In this document: piece after piece, positions 1 to 9,235 of the stretch
How positions within the stretch are numbered: position 1 is the stretch's first letter
Layout: each line of letters opens with the position of its first letter
Notes under the pieces: generated by a model
Databases searched by the model: none
The model's input: the letters and a program-made list of their open reading frames with translations, nothing else
What the model was told of the DNA's origin: nothing
Program-made: the position numbers and the translations under genes
Assembly (NCBI GenBank): GCA_016716335.1
Contig: JADJWN010000011.1
Span: 1 to 64,000 of the forward strand
Length of the DNA: 64,000 nucleotides
Direction: 5' to 3'
Source: Saprospiraceae bacterium
GTDB lineage: Bacteria; Bacteroidota; Bacteroidia; Chitinophagales; Saprospiraceae

Positions 1-2169
1 CTGACGATTCATACCTGCCACCCCTCTCCCCTGCTCCGGTGATGAATTCTCTTTGTCTAACTAGGAAACTTACTCCATAGCCATTTTCATCTGCAAAAAA
101 TCCGGTATGCTCTGAGAGTATTTCCTTTTTCTTATGAAAATAAATTATCTGAAAAGGAGTTTTCTGAATCCTGACCGTCAGTTGGGATGTGTTTAATAAG
201 AGGCCGGTTTTATCTTCCTTCAGTGAAAAGCGGACTTTTTTTTTATTTCCACCAGCGCTGCGGAGGGAGGAGGGTTGAAATAAGCTTCAGGCTCATACAC
301 CACTTCAATGGCATTTTCTGTAAGGAAATTCAGCTGATAATTCCCATCATTGGTCTGAATCTTCAGTCCGGTGTCTGACTTTTGAAATGACCGGATAGAC
401 CGCACTTCATCCATACCCGGTGTGTCAGCAATCCAAACCCGACATTCCCAGGCTTTCAGGGTGAGCTTGTGCTGCGGATGAAAAGTCACTTTAGCGCCTG
501 TAAAATAATCGATGTAGCTGCCTTTATCCTCGTAGCCGTCCAGCAATACTTCCTGTGCAGTACCCGTCAGATTTACAATGCTGATGACCTTGCTCAGAGG
601 ATGTGTACGGCTGAAAGCAACTACTGCATTCTCTTTGTTATGCGGTATTTTTTTGTAAGCTCCCCCATGCTTTCCATTCCACAAAGCAGGATTTTCGCTT
701 TTCAGAGCATTGAGTTTGGTATAAAACGGGATCAGGGCTGTATTGCTCCAGTCTATCTGGTCTTTTTCAAAAAACAGCAGGCGTTTTTTCAATGCTGCTT
801 CCTGTCCCGAATAGATGAGTGGCATACCCGGTATGGTGTAATACAACACTGCAAATGCCTGAGTACCGTCACCAAGTCTTTCGTATTCGGTGCCATTCCA
901 GGAGTTTTCATCATGATTGGTAATAAATTGCATGGCATAACTGCCTTTGGGATAGTTGGCCAGTTCTTTTTCGATCTGCTCTGTAACGGCCGATGCCGGT
1001 TTTTTACCCTTGGCTATCTCGTTCATAAGGTGATGAAACGGCCATGCATAATTGGCATTGAATGCCTTATTCATCAATTGCAGTTTATCGGCATCTTCGG
1101 CTATCATCCAGACCGGTTTGATACTTTCTATCCTGCGGCGGGCTTCTTCCCAGAAATCCAGCGGCACTTCGCCGGCCACATCGCATCTGAATCCGTCAAT
1201 GTCTGCTTCACGTACCCAGTACATCATAGCCTGAATCATGGCTTCACGCATATAATGCTGCTGATAGTTGAGCTTGGCTACATCTGTCCAGTCATAAGGA
1301 GCAATGATCTCTCCCTTACTGTCACGGGCATACCAATCCGGGTGTTTTTCTATCCATTCAGTATCCCAGGAGGAATGATTGGCTACCCAGTCGAGTATCA
1401 CTCTGAAACCCATCCCATGAGCTTTAGCCACTAATTTCTTAAAATCTTCCATAGTGCCAAACTCAGGATTGACCGTCGTATAGTCACGGATCGAATAATA
1501 AGACCCGAGACTGCCTTTGCGGTTTTTGACTCCGATAGGCTGGATAGGCATAAACCACAGGATATTCACTCCCATTGACCTGAGTCTGGGCAGATGGGAG
1601 GCAAATGCATTGAGTGTACCCTCTTTGGTATATTGCCTTACATTGACTTCATAGATATTGGCAGACCGGGCCCAGTCCGGTTCAGGAGTGGAGGATTGTA
1701 AGGCTACCTCTACCGGCTTGGCAAATGCCGGCTCTTTGAGATAATAATACAGGTCAGCATCACCGGCCGCCTTGCCAACCTTACTGCCGTCAGCAGAGCG
1801 GAATACGAATGCCAGGGCAGTGACATTTCCCGCAGGTGGTATGCCATATAACTCTGAGATTCTGAATTTCAATATCCAGGTATTGTCTGCTGACTTCCGG
1901 AGTTTGAGCTGCTCTTTATTTTGTCCCCAGTCAGCCACCACATACTTCCAATCACCGCCGTGAGCACTCTGATCTGTGATAAGCCCGGTATGCACATACA
2001 GATCGCCACTGTAATCCTTCAGTCCCTGATTGCCTTCATCAGCCTTGTAGGTCAGAGTGACCTCCTCCGTAAAGCCCGGTTTTTCAGGAGATAAATATAC
2101 CTGTGCCACCAAGGGAATGACGACCGCAATAAGTATGGCAGAAATTAAGAATTTATTCCAGAGTTTCAT
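1..2169 (-). CDS. GH13 alpha-amylase fused to GH31 alpha-glucosidase N-terminus (frameshifted, partial at left edge)
   Basis: Secreted glycan-degrading enzyme. The ATG at 2169 begins a signal peptide of about 23 residues, followed by an N-terminal beta domain and a GH13 barrel. Visible GH13 motifs are DWVANH (260-265), GFRCDVAGE (326-334, nucleophile Asp330), acid/base Glu358 and NHD (418-420). After the amylase C-domain the frame continues about 65 residues in the style of a GH31 N-terminal domain and stops at 220. If one A is added to the nine-A run (plus-strand T run 236-244), translation continues to base 1 through VRIQKTPFQIIYF and GFFADENGYGVSF, typical of the DUF4968 domain that precedes GH31 barrels. 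I infer a GH13-GH31 bifunctional enzyme acting on alpha-glucans in the periplasm or at the surface. The GH31 catalytic domain lies outside the window. The frameshift may be an error or a real truncation. Confidence 0.8.
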
Positions 2170-2213
2170 ATTTTGAAAATCAATTTCTGATGTGAATGCA
2201 TAAAAAAACTGTC

Positions 2214-2221
2214 CAAATATA
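2214..2221 (-). promoter_or_regulatory. Putative Bacteroidota -7 element for the GH13-GH31 gene
   Basis: TATATTTG on the minus strand, 45 bp before the start codon; matches TAnnTTTG. No clear -33 TTTG was found. Confidence 0.35.
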
Positions 2222-2466
2222 GGTGCTTAATTTGATTTGACCGATAAAAATTCAGTAAGTGTTTTTATACTGCAATATTGAAAAGTACGGATCATTCATA
2301 CTTCATTCTGAAAGATCTCAGTTTATCCGGATACTCTGAATATTTGCAGGTAACCAATTATCCGTTTATCGGGTTAAAAATGATGATAGTGATGAAATAT
2401 CCTGTATTTCATCCATTTAACACAGTATTAAGTCCGGCGGTGCCATCACATTAGCAAAACCCAACC

Positions 2467-2474
2467 TATCTTTG
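2467..2474 (+). promoter_or_regulatory. Putative Bacteroidota -7 element for the DUF5916 gene
   Basis: TATCTTTG, 35 bp before the ATG at 2509; exact TAnnTTTG match. The -33 box is weak. Confidence 0.45.
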
Positions 2475-2508
2475 TGACAAATTTTATTTTCCGTTAGCCA
2501 GCGTCATC

Positions 2509-5052
2509 ATGCGATTAAGTTTATCATTCCTCCTTCTTTTCATATCTGTCTTGTGTTTGACAGCCTACGGAAGCAACACCCCCGAAAAAAGAGTCCGGGC
2601 ACACCGACATGCCGAAAATATAAAAATAGACGGTAAACTCGACGAAGAAGCCTGGAAGTATGCAGAAAAAGCCAGTGGCTTCATCCAGAGAGAACCCATA
2701 CCCGGAGCACCTGCCACTTTCGATACCGAAGTGTATTTCCTCTATGACGATTATGCCGTGTATATCGGTGCCAGAATGTACGATCCTGAACCGGAGAAAA
2801 TCCTCAAAGAACTTACCATAAGAGATCAGGTGGGAAATACAGACAATTTTTCGGTATTTTTTGATGCATACAAAAGCGGACTGCACGGCTTTTTATTCAC
2901 CGTCACTGCATCCAATGTTCAATCAGAGTTTGTCGTAACCAACCATGAGGATGATGCCAGCTGGAATGCAGTATGGGACAGTCAGGTGCATATAGATGAA
3001 TACGGATGGTATGCCGAAATCAAAATCCCTTATTTTTCGCTCAGGTTTCCCACTGCTGAGATTCAGGAATGGAAGGTACAATACCAGCGGGAAATCCGCA
3101 GATTCAGGGAATATTCGACCTGGAGAGCCATAGACCCTTTGGTAAACGGCTGGGTACAGCAATCCGGTACGGTAGAAAATATCCGTAATATCAAGTCACC
3201 ATTCAGATTGTCTCTGACCCCCTACCTATCCGGATATGTAAACACCACACATACTCCCCGATCCAACCAGCCGGCTTCTGTATCTACCGCATATTCGGCT
3301 GGTCTCGACCTGAAATACGGGATCAATGATGCCTTTACACTGGATATGACCCTTATTCCGGATTTTGGACAGGTGATTTCAGACAGACAAGTACTTAATC
3401 TCACACCATTTGAAGTGTTTTTTGAGGAAAACCGCCAGTTTTTTACCGAAGGCACAGAGTTGTTCAATCGGGGGAGGCTGTTCTACTCCCGCAGAGTGGG
3501 AGGTCGCCCCTTGCATTACTATAATGCCTACCGGCAGTTGAAGCCCGGAGAAAAAATCACAGATAATCCGGAGGTAGCCCAATTGTATAATGCCACCAAA
3601 ATATCCGGCAGAACGGCGCAAGGAACAGGGCTCGGCTTTTTTAATGCCATAGTCGGCGAAGAGTATGCCACCATAGAAGATGCCGAAGGCAACAGCCGTA
3701 AGTACCGGACCAATCCCCGCACCAACTATAATGCGCTCGTGGTGGACCAAAACCTGAAAAACAACTCCTTTGTCAGTATCATGAATACCAATGTCTGGAG
3801 GGAAGGAGCCGACTATGATGCCAATGTGACCGGAGCATTTTTTAATTTCAAAACCAAAGACCAGAATTATTACACAGAAGGAAATGCCGTGGTCGCTCAA
3901 AGAATATTTCCGGACAAAAATGATATCGGGCACAGTTATAATGTGGGAATAGGCAAGGCCGGAGGACAGTGGACCTATGATATATGGCATGGACTGGAAT
4001 CGCCCAACTACAACCCCAATGACATGGGTTTTCTGATGAGCCCTAATGAACAGTATTTTTATTTAGGGGGAGGATACGCCGAGTTTTCACCCGAAAATCC
4101 TAAGCTTCAATTATACAGGTTCAGAGTTGAGAGCAATTATTCCAGATTGGTTCATCCCAATGTATTTACGGATTTTAATATCAGCACGAACAGTTTTGTG
4201 CTCTATAAAAGCCGTTTTGCATTCGGAATCAACGGAAGAATAGAACCGGTGCCCACTTATGATTATTTCGAACCCCGCACCTCGGATTTCAGTATAGGTC
4301 TGGCATGGCCGCAAAATTATATGCTGGGTGGTTTTATTTCCTCCGACTATCGCAAAGCCTTTGCCTATGATGTAAATCTCAGTCACCGGATTTTCAATGC
4401 CGAAGGCAGGACGACTACCTCGCTGAGACTTGGCCCCCGTTTTCGCTTTTCCGACCAGTTTTCCATGTTTCAGAGTCTTAATATCAGCTGGCTGCAGAAC
4501 GAACCGGGATATGTCAACCGATGGCTGGCAGGAGAAGCACTGGAAGATATTCCTTCACACCGTATATTGATGGGTATCCGGGACAGACTCGTTACAGACC
4601 ATTCCATCACTGCAAGGTATATATTCAACAGTCTGATGGGTGTCAATCTCAGAATCCGCCATTATTGGGACAGGGTAATGCATGACGGATTCGGTTTGCT
4701 GGAGCAGAACGGATATCTGACTGCCATTGATTATGACGGCAGAAATGACAAAGGCAAGGCCATATTTGACCGCAATGTCAATATTTTCAACATTGACCTT
4801 CAGTACAACTGGAGATTTGCACCGGGCAGTGATATCATCTTCGTATGGAAAAACCAGATTTTCAATTCAGATGATCAGTATCAGAGAAATTACTTCGGAA
4901 ATCTCGGTGGCCTTTTTGATGCCGTCCAGGGCAATAGTTTTTCGGTAAGGGTACTCTATTTTCTGGATTACAATCAGCTGCGCAGCAGCAAAGGCCCTGA
5001 CTTTTCCGGGACGGGGATGTCAGGAGCCAAACAACTTGATAATATATGCTGA
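2509..5052 (+). CDS. DUF5916 outer-membrane protein with CBM9-like N-terminal domain
   Basis: Signal peptide (MRLSLSFLLLFISVLCLTAYG), then a CBM9-like domain at about residues 30-220 (IDGKLDEEAW, a diagnostic opening) and a long DUF5916 region (about 235-840) rich in alternating aromatic and polar strands, which suggests an outer-membrane beta-barrel. The family is widespread in Bacteroidota and its function is not established. Its N-terminal fold suggests carbohydrate binding, which would fit the neighbouring amylase, but that is inference. The family normally ends in an aromatic strand such as VLYFLDYN. Here about 20 further residues follow and overlap the 3' end of the convergent EamA gene by 33 bp, so the last residues may be read-through after a lost stop codon. 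Confidence 0.85.
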   Translation: MRLSLSFLLLFISVLCLTAYGSNTPEKRVRAHRHAENIKIDGKLDEEAWKYAEKASGFIQREPIPGAPATFDTEVYFLYDDYAVYIGARMYDPEPEKILKELTIRDQVGNTDNFSVFFDAYKSGLHGFLFTVTASNVQSEFVVTNHEDDASWNAVWDSQVHIDEYGWYAEIKIPYFSLRFPTAEIQEWKVQYQREIRRFREYSTWRAIDPLVNGWVQQSGTVENIRNIKSPFRLSLTPYLSGYVNTTHTPRSNQPASVSTAYSAGLDLKYGINDAFTLDMTLIPDFGQVISDRQVLNLTPFEVFFEENRQFFTEGTELFNRGRLFYSRRVGGRPLHYYNAYRQLKPGEKITDNPEVAQLYNATKISGRTAQGTGLGFFNAIVGEEYATIEDAEGNSRKYRTNPRTNYNALVVDQNLKNNSFVSIMNTNVWREGADYDANVTGAFFNFKTKDQNYYTEGNAVVAQRIFPDKNDIGHSYNVGIGKAGGQWTYDIWHGLESPNYNPNDMGFLMSPNEQYFYLGGGYAEFSPENPKLQLYRFRVESNYSRLVHPNVFTDFNISTNSFVLYKSRFAFGINGRIEPVPTYDYFEPRTSDFSIGLAWPQNYMLGGFISSDYRKAFAYDVNLSHRIFNAEGRTTTSLRLGPRFRFSDQFSMFQSLNISWLQNEPGYVNRWLAGEALEDIPSHRILMGIRDRLVTDHSITARYIFNSLMGVNLRIRHYWDRVMHDGFGLLEQNGYLTAIDYDGRNDKGKAIFDRNVNIFNIDLQYNWRFAPGSDIIFVWKNQIFNSDDQYQRNYFGNLGGLFDAVQGNSFSVRVLYFLDYNQLRSSKGPDFSGTGMSGAKQLDNIC

Positions 5053-5871
5053 GATCATTCTGATGGTAATAGCAGAAATTATAATGGCTCCACCTGCGAT
5101 AGCAAAAAAGGATGGCATTTCACCATATCCGATCATGACCCAGACCGGATTGAGCACGGGTTCAAGCATAGCAATGATAGAGCTTTCTACTGCTGAAAGA
5201 TATCTTTGGCCATAAAGGAATAAAATGTATCCCATCCCGAGCTGACCAATGCCCAGATACATCAGATAAGAAATCTGTGTCATGTCAGGTGCCTGAGCAT
5301 TAAGTGCAAAAGGCAGAGTAATCAAACACACTAAGAGATTGCCCCAGAATACCGCAGGAGTGTGAAAGGCAGGCGCATTCATTTTTTGAGAAATCACCAG
5401 GCCTGTCATGGCTACACCACCGAGTAAGGCAATGACAATCCCTGCAAAATGTTCAGGAGCACTGAAATCATCCAGAAAAAAAAGTGCCATTCCGGCAAAA
5501 CAAACCAGTACGGTGAGTGCATTCAGTCTGGTAAGCCGGGTTTTTAATATCAGTGGCTCGAGCAACAATACCATTGCCGGAGAGGTATATTGAAGAAAGA
5601 TAGCATTGGCTGCCGTGGTCAGCTTGGTAGAAGTGACAAAGCTGATGAGAAGGGGTGCATAAAAAGCTACACTGACCCACATGGTTTTATTGAAGGCTAA
5701 TAATTTCCTGCGGAATACTGCCAGAAAGAACAATGCAGAAAATAAACTCCGGTAAAAAAGAATGCTGAAAGCATCTAAAGTCAGCACTTTGATGAACAAT
5801 CCCGCCGTACTCCAGAGTAAGGCTGCAGCTACAGTGGCCAGGATTGCTTTTCGGACAGGATCACTCATCAC
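5020..5871 (-). CDS. EamA/DMT-family transporter
   Basis: Inner-membrane permease of the drug/metabolite transporter superfamily. The 283 residues contain about ten hydrophobic segments arranged as two EamA repeats (about 10-135 and 150-275), the usual length for the family. The substrate cannot be told from sequence; relatives export amino acids, metabolites or drugs. It stands alone: the PDZ gene upstream on the same strand is separated by an intrinsic terminator, and a TAnnTTTG element lies directly upstream. Confidence 0.85.
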   Translation of the reverse strand: MMSDPVRKAILATVAAALLWSTAGLFIKVLTLDAFSILFYRSLFSALFFLAVFRRKLLAFNKTMWVSVAFYAPLLISFVTSTKLTTAANAIFLQYTSPAMVLLLEPLILKTRLTRLNALTVLVCFAGMALFFLDDFSAPEHFAGIVIALLGGVAMTGLVISQKMNAPAFHTPAVFWGNLLVCLITLPFALNAQAPDMTQISYLMYLGIGQLGMGYILFLYGQRYLSAVESSIIAMLEPVLNPVWVMIGYGEMPSFFAIAGGAIIISAITIRMISAYIIKLFGS

Positions 5872-5885
5872 ATTGAAATGCGTGC

Positions 5886-5893
5886 CAAAGATA
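5886..5893 (-). promoter_or_regulatory. Putative -7 element for the EamA gene
   Basis: TATCTTTG on the minus strand, 15 bp before the ATG at 5871, implying a very short leader. Confidence 0.4.
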
Positions 5894-5955
5894 GAGAATA
5901 TTATGACGGGTAAAAAAATGAAAAGAAAGAGATCTGTTTTGGAATTGAGGTCTTA

Positions 5956-6015
5956 TGAAAAACGGTTTTGGCAGGTTGGGATATTTACATCCATCCCTTC
6001 AGCCTGCCAAAACCG
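5956..6015 (-). terminator. Intrinsic terminator of the BlaI/M56/PDZ operon
   Basis: A perfect 13-bp inverted repeat (arms 5963-5975 and 6003-6015, CGGTTTTGGCAGG) encloses a further GGGAT/ATCCC pairing. On the minus strand it is followed by TTTTT. It lies 36 bp after the restored PDZ stop codon. Confidence 0.75.
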
Positions 6016-6050
6016 ATTGTAAAAATATTGATAAACTGAGCCTTTTATCC

Positions 6051-6715
6051 TTAATTCTGATTGGCTTTGAGGGTAACAGAAGCAGATTTTTCCTTACCCT
6101 CTCTCAGATACTTCAGCTTTATCTTGTCGCCGGGATTGAAAGGATGCAATGCTTCCAGCAAACCATCAGCAGAGAAAATATAGCTGTCATTCACCTTCAG
6201 AATACATCTCCTCTGCGCAGACCCGCTTTTTCTGCTGCCGATCCTTCCATAATTTCAGTAACTTTTACCCCATATCGTGTGTCATCAATCCCTATACCCA
6301 ATACGGCTTTGTTTTCCTGTCCGGGAGATTGGGGTGTTTTGCCTCGGTGCATCATCTTTTCTCTTAATTCAGGAGCACCAAGCCATGCCTTTTTGCCGGG
6401 TTTGCCTTTTTTCATTTTCTTTACTAACGGGCCGTCATCGGCAGTCAAAGTACGCTCGGTGGCAATGCTGATGGTCATATTTTCTCCATCCTCATTCTCT
6501 TTGATCTCTGCACGCATTTCCTTCAATCGCTTCCTGTCTTCTTCGCTGAATCTGCCATTTTCCGACTCAAATCTTTCTTCCGTCACCTTACCGTCTTTGT
6601 CCTGTTTGCGGATGACTATTATTTTTTTATCTGTATTCTTTTCTGATTCCTGGGCACTGAGCATTCCGGTGTTGGCTGACATTGCCAGGATACATATTGC
6701 TATCCAATACTTCAT
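6051..6715 (-). CDS. Secreted PDZ-domain protein, frameshifted within the PDZ domain
   Basis: The ATG at 6715 begins a signal peptide (MKYWIAICILAMSANTGMLSAQ). A charged middle region follows (DGKVTEERFESENGRFSEED), then a PDZ domain that starts normally (VTEIMEGSAAEKAGLRRGDV) and meets TGA at 6197. Adding one base near 6196-6200 gives LKVNDSYIFSADGLLEALHP and a normal PDZ end at TAA 6051-6053. The restored gene is 666 nt (221 residues), an exact multiple of three. It is the third gene of the BlaI-M56 operon and ends at a terminator. PDZ domains bind peptide C-termini, so it may be a periplasmic partner of the M56 protease (inference). The break could be sequencing error or a true truncation. 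Confidence 0.75.
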
Positions 6716-6743
6716 AGGTTATCGTATTTTATGATTTAAAAAA

Positions 6744-8648
6744 TTAGAAAACTCTGTATTTCCTCTTTGATTCCTTGCCCATTATGGAAAATTCAAGCCT
6801 TGAGTTTTTATTCAGTTCTGCCCCCAACACTTCTTCTACTATGCGCCTGTATTTATTGTAGATATTGGCAGGTTGTTTTTCACCATTTATTTTCAGATGC
6901 TTGCCCGTCAATTCTACCTTATTCATTTTGCCTGGCAATAAAAATCCATCCTTATTGAGCGCATCCCCCAAAACCTCATTGACATCTTTGCTGCTGTTGG
7001 GATTTTCAAAATCAAAATCTTCAAAATATTCAAAACCATCCTGATCCTTGCCTCTTGGCGAAAATCTGAAATGCATGCCGTCTTTTTCAAGTTTATTGAG
7101 CCACTCATCCAGTTGAGGCATACTGAATTCCTTCATATCCCACTTGGGCATTTCGTCAAAATCAAATTTGAAGTCAAACTTCATGGATTCCATCTGCTTT
7201 CTGAGCTCCTCCATCATTTTGCGATGCTCCTCCATATTCAGCCTGTGCTGGTTCATGTCCTGTCCCTCAAAATTAAAGGGAAAGACAAAGTCCCGCCCAA
7301 ACAGTGAATCTGCTTCTCCAAAATTTCTGAAATTAAACCGAAATCCTCCTCTGCCATTGTCATTGTCAAAGAAGTAAAACGAGCCATTACCCTTTCTGTC
7401 AGGTCTGAGATCAGCAATGAGATCCTGATATTTATCATAATCCTGCGCATCGATTTTTTTGCCATCCACTTTGAGTTCTTTGACCTCTCCGTTTTCAAAG
7501 GTGACCTCTACATCTTTATCATCCGTTTTCTTTTTGATAAATATGTTTTCCTTTCTCACTCCCGGAATGCTGTCATTAGAAAATTCAGGCTCAGTCAAAA
7601 AAGAATAATTTTCCTTTTCAGCCACGGATTTGTGATTTCCCGTAAGGTGAATGGTAAAAAATAAAATACCTGCCAGAATCAATCCGGCACCAATAATCTT
7701 GCCGGTAAAATAATTTCTGTTTGTATCCATGTTCAAAATTTTTTTAATGCGGTTTGAAAAATATTGAGATTGATTAAATGCCAATTGAGGTTGCAGCGTT
7801 GAAGGGTACTGCCATTCATGCACCTTGATGAGTGTCCTCGAATATTCAAATCTGTTGCCTGTGACTGCTATTGCCATTTCATCACAGATATTTTCCCGCT
7901 CCTCTCTGATTACTGCAAGTATCCACCATACGGCAGGATGATAATAAAACAAGGTATTAATCAATTGCAGGAAAATATTGGTCATATAATCCCGACGGAC
8001 GATATGAGCAAGTTCGTGAGCTATGATTGCCTCAGTCTCCTGTATGGAAAGTTGATTGATCAATCCAATCGGAAAATATATCACAGGCCTGATCCAACCT
8101 GTAGTAAAAGGAGAACCATGAAATCTGACAGCCTTGATCCTGACCTTCTGCTCCAAACCGAATTTGGACGTGGTTTGCCGTCCAAGCGATTGAAGTGCAG
8201 GATAAAATTCCCCTTCTTTACTGAGCACAACAAAATAGAGATAAATCCACGACAGTATATTCCTGAGCCCGAATACCAAAACTCCCGAAATCCAGATTAA
8301 AATCACGATCCGGTGATCGAATAAATAGGAAATTCCGGTCAAAGAGTCTGCCGGAGGCAAAACGACAATTTGAGACAAAGGCGTAATCTCAGATGTAGAG
8401 AAAATAGAATCTGCATCCTGAAGTCCGGTATAATAATAAAAAAACACACCTGCAAATGATACAAAAAAAGCTATCGCAGCACCTAATGCAGTTTTATGTT
8501 TCAGGTCAGAGGATAACTCAGGCATCTCTCTGAAGAGTATATATACTCCCAGTGCAATCAAAGTAAATATCCATGTGGAGTGGAGTATCGCACTCATCAA
8601 TGCTGCTGCTGTATCGGAAGATGCCAGAAATGTGACTGCCTCGTTCAT
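6744..8648 (-). CDS. BlaR1/MecR1-like M56 membrane metallopeptidase sensor
   Basis: Membrane sensor-protease of the M56 family, which cleaves or inactivates a cognate BlaI repressor. The 634 residues show membrane segments at about 20-40, 55-72, 112-138 and 316-335, and the zinc motif HELAH (211-215) followed by ENICDEMA (252-259). The periplasmic tail (about 340-634) is not a penicillin-binding domain. It is rich in Asp, Phe, Lys and Met, with a predicted coiled coil (MEEHRKMMEELRKQMESM). It overlaps the BlaI gene by 4 bp (ATGA), so the two are translationally coupled. The signal sensed is unknown; a beta-lactam role is not supported by the tail. Confidence 0.88.
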   Translation of the reverse strand: MNEAVTFLASSDTAAALMSAILHSTWIFTLIALGVYILFREMPELSSDLKHKTALGAAIAFFVSFAGVFFYYYTGLQDADSIFSTSEITPLSQIVVLPPADSLTGISYLFDHRIVILIWISGVLVFGLRNILSWIYLYFVVLSKEGEFYPALQSLGRQTTSKFGLEQKVRIKAVRFHGSPFTTGWIRPVIYFPIGLINQLSIQETEAIIAHELAHIVRRDYMTNIFLQLINTLFYYHPAVWWILAVIREERENICDEMAIAVTGNRFEYSRTLIKVHEWQYPSTLQPQLAFNQSQYFSNRIKKILNMDTNRNYFTGKIIGAGLILAGILFFTIHLTGNHKSVAEKENYSFLTEPEFSNDSIPGVRKENIFIKKKTDDKDVEVTFENGEVKELKVDGKKIDAQDYDKYQDLIADLRPDRKGNGSFYFFDNDNGRGGFRFNFRNFGEADSLFGRDFVFPFNFEGQDMNQHRLNMEEHRKMMEELRKQMESMKFDFKFDFDEMPKWDMKEFSMPQLDEWLNKLEKDGMHFRFSPRGKDQDGFEYFEDFDFENPNSSKDVNEVLGDALNKDGFLLPGKMNKVELTGKHLKINGEKQPANIYNKYRRIVEEVLGAELNKNSRLEFSIMGKESKRKYRVF

Positions 8649-9025
8649 GCTTTGCTCTGTTTTTCCATATCATCAATCAGCTTTTTGAGGTCCTGCAATT
8701 CATCCGGAGTAGCTTTGGCATTTCCGAGCACCTGCATGACCATATCCATAGCCGACCCATAAAATGCATTATTGATAAAGTCATGTATCATATGATTTTT
8801 AGTATCAGACTCGGGGATTGCCGGACTGTATATATGTGTCTTTAATGTGGTATCTCTGCTCAAAATTCCTTTTTCGGCCATAAGCTGCATGATTTTCAGG
8901 GTAGTTGTATATCCTACCTCCCTTTTTTCATTCAAAAACTCATTGACAGACCTTACAGAACAGGGACCGTGTTTCCACAGGACCTGCAGTATTTCTAGTT
9001 CAGACTCCGTAGGTTTAAACTTCAT
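8645..9025 (-). CDS. BlaI/MecI/CopY-family transcriptional repressor
   Basis: A 126-residue winged-helix repressor starting at ATG 9025 (MKFKPTESELEILQVLW). A TTG nine bases upstream is less likely. The wHTH covers about residues 5-70 (GPCSVRSVNEFLNEKREVGY, then TTLKIMQLMAEKG) and a short helical dimerisation tail follows. Family members bind dyad operators as dimers and are released when the M56 partner cleaves them. It is the first gene of the operon, behind a promoter and a perfect 7-2-7 palindrome (9082-9097) that is a good candidate for its own operator. Confidence 0.9.
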   Translation of the reverse strand: MKFKPTESELEILQVLWKHGPCSVRSVNEFLNEKREVGYTTTLKIMQLMAEKGILSRDTTLKTHIYSPAIPESDTKNHMIHDFINNAFYGSAMDMVMQVLGNAKATPDELQDLKKLIDDMEKQSKA

Positions 9026-9044
9026 GTCCCTCAAAAATTTCTAA

Positions 9045-9052
9045 CAAAATTA
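9045..9052 (-). promoter_or_regulatory. Promoter of the BlaI/M56/PDZ operon
   Basis: TAATTTTG on the minus strand, 20 bp before the ATG at 9025, with TTG at 9074-9076 giving a 21-bp spacer to the -33 position. Confidence 0.5.
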
Positions 9053-9081
9053 AACACTCCGGATATTTGCGTCAACTTATC

Positions 9082-9097
9082 TACGAAATTTTTCGTA
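9082..9097. promoter_or_regulatory. Perfect palindrome, candidate BlaI operator
   Basis: TACGAAA-tt-TTTCGTA, a perfect inverted repeat lying just upstream of the -33 region of the blaI-like promoter and between the repressor and the divergent ABC exporter gene. BlaI-family dimers bind dyads with TAC/GTA ends. The assignment rests on position and symmetry only. Confidence 0.55.
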
Positions 9098-9235
9098 CTT
9101 TTAATAAAACTTTAACTCTGTCCAGTTTCATCAACTTTAGGCGACATCCTCACCAGTCTCATTGAATAGACAAATCTGCACCATTTCAACAAAGCGGATA
9201 TCGCTGCGTTATTAAGAGCATAGACAATGCTCCAC

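Larger units (their letters stand above)
2170..2508. other. Divergent intergenic region, amylase / DUF5916 gene
   Basis: 339 bp without a convincing gene. It holds one TAnnTTTG-type promoter on each strand (2214-2221 minus, 2467-2474 plus). No hairpin or riboswitch-like structure was recognised. Confidence 0.5.

Noticed and set aside
469..1434. Long open frame on the plus strand inside the amylase gene
   Set aside because: It is antisense to a gene with all GH13 motifs, has no recognisable domain, and looks like a by-product of codon bias.
3379..3990. Open frame of 203 codons antisense to the DUF5916 gene
   Set aside because: No start context, no domain, and the opposite strand clearly codes.
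5955..6734. Plus-strand frame of 259 codons over the PDZ gene and terminator
   Set aside because: It reads through a perfect terminator hairpin and lies antisense to the PDZ gene; composition is not protein-like.
6744..9025. Beta-lactam resistance regulator
   Set aside because: The sensor lacks a penicillin-binding domain and no beta-lactamase gene is nearby.
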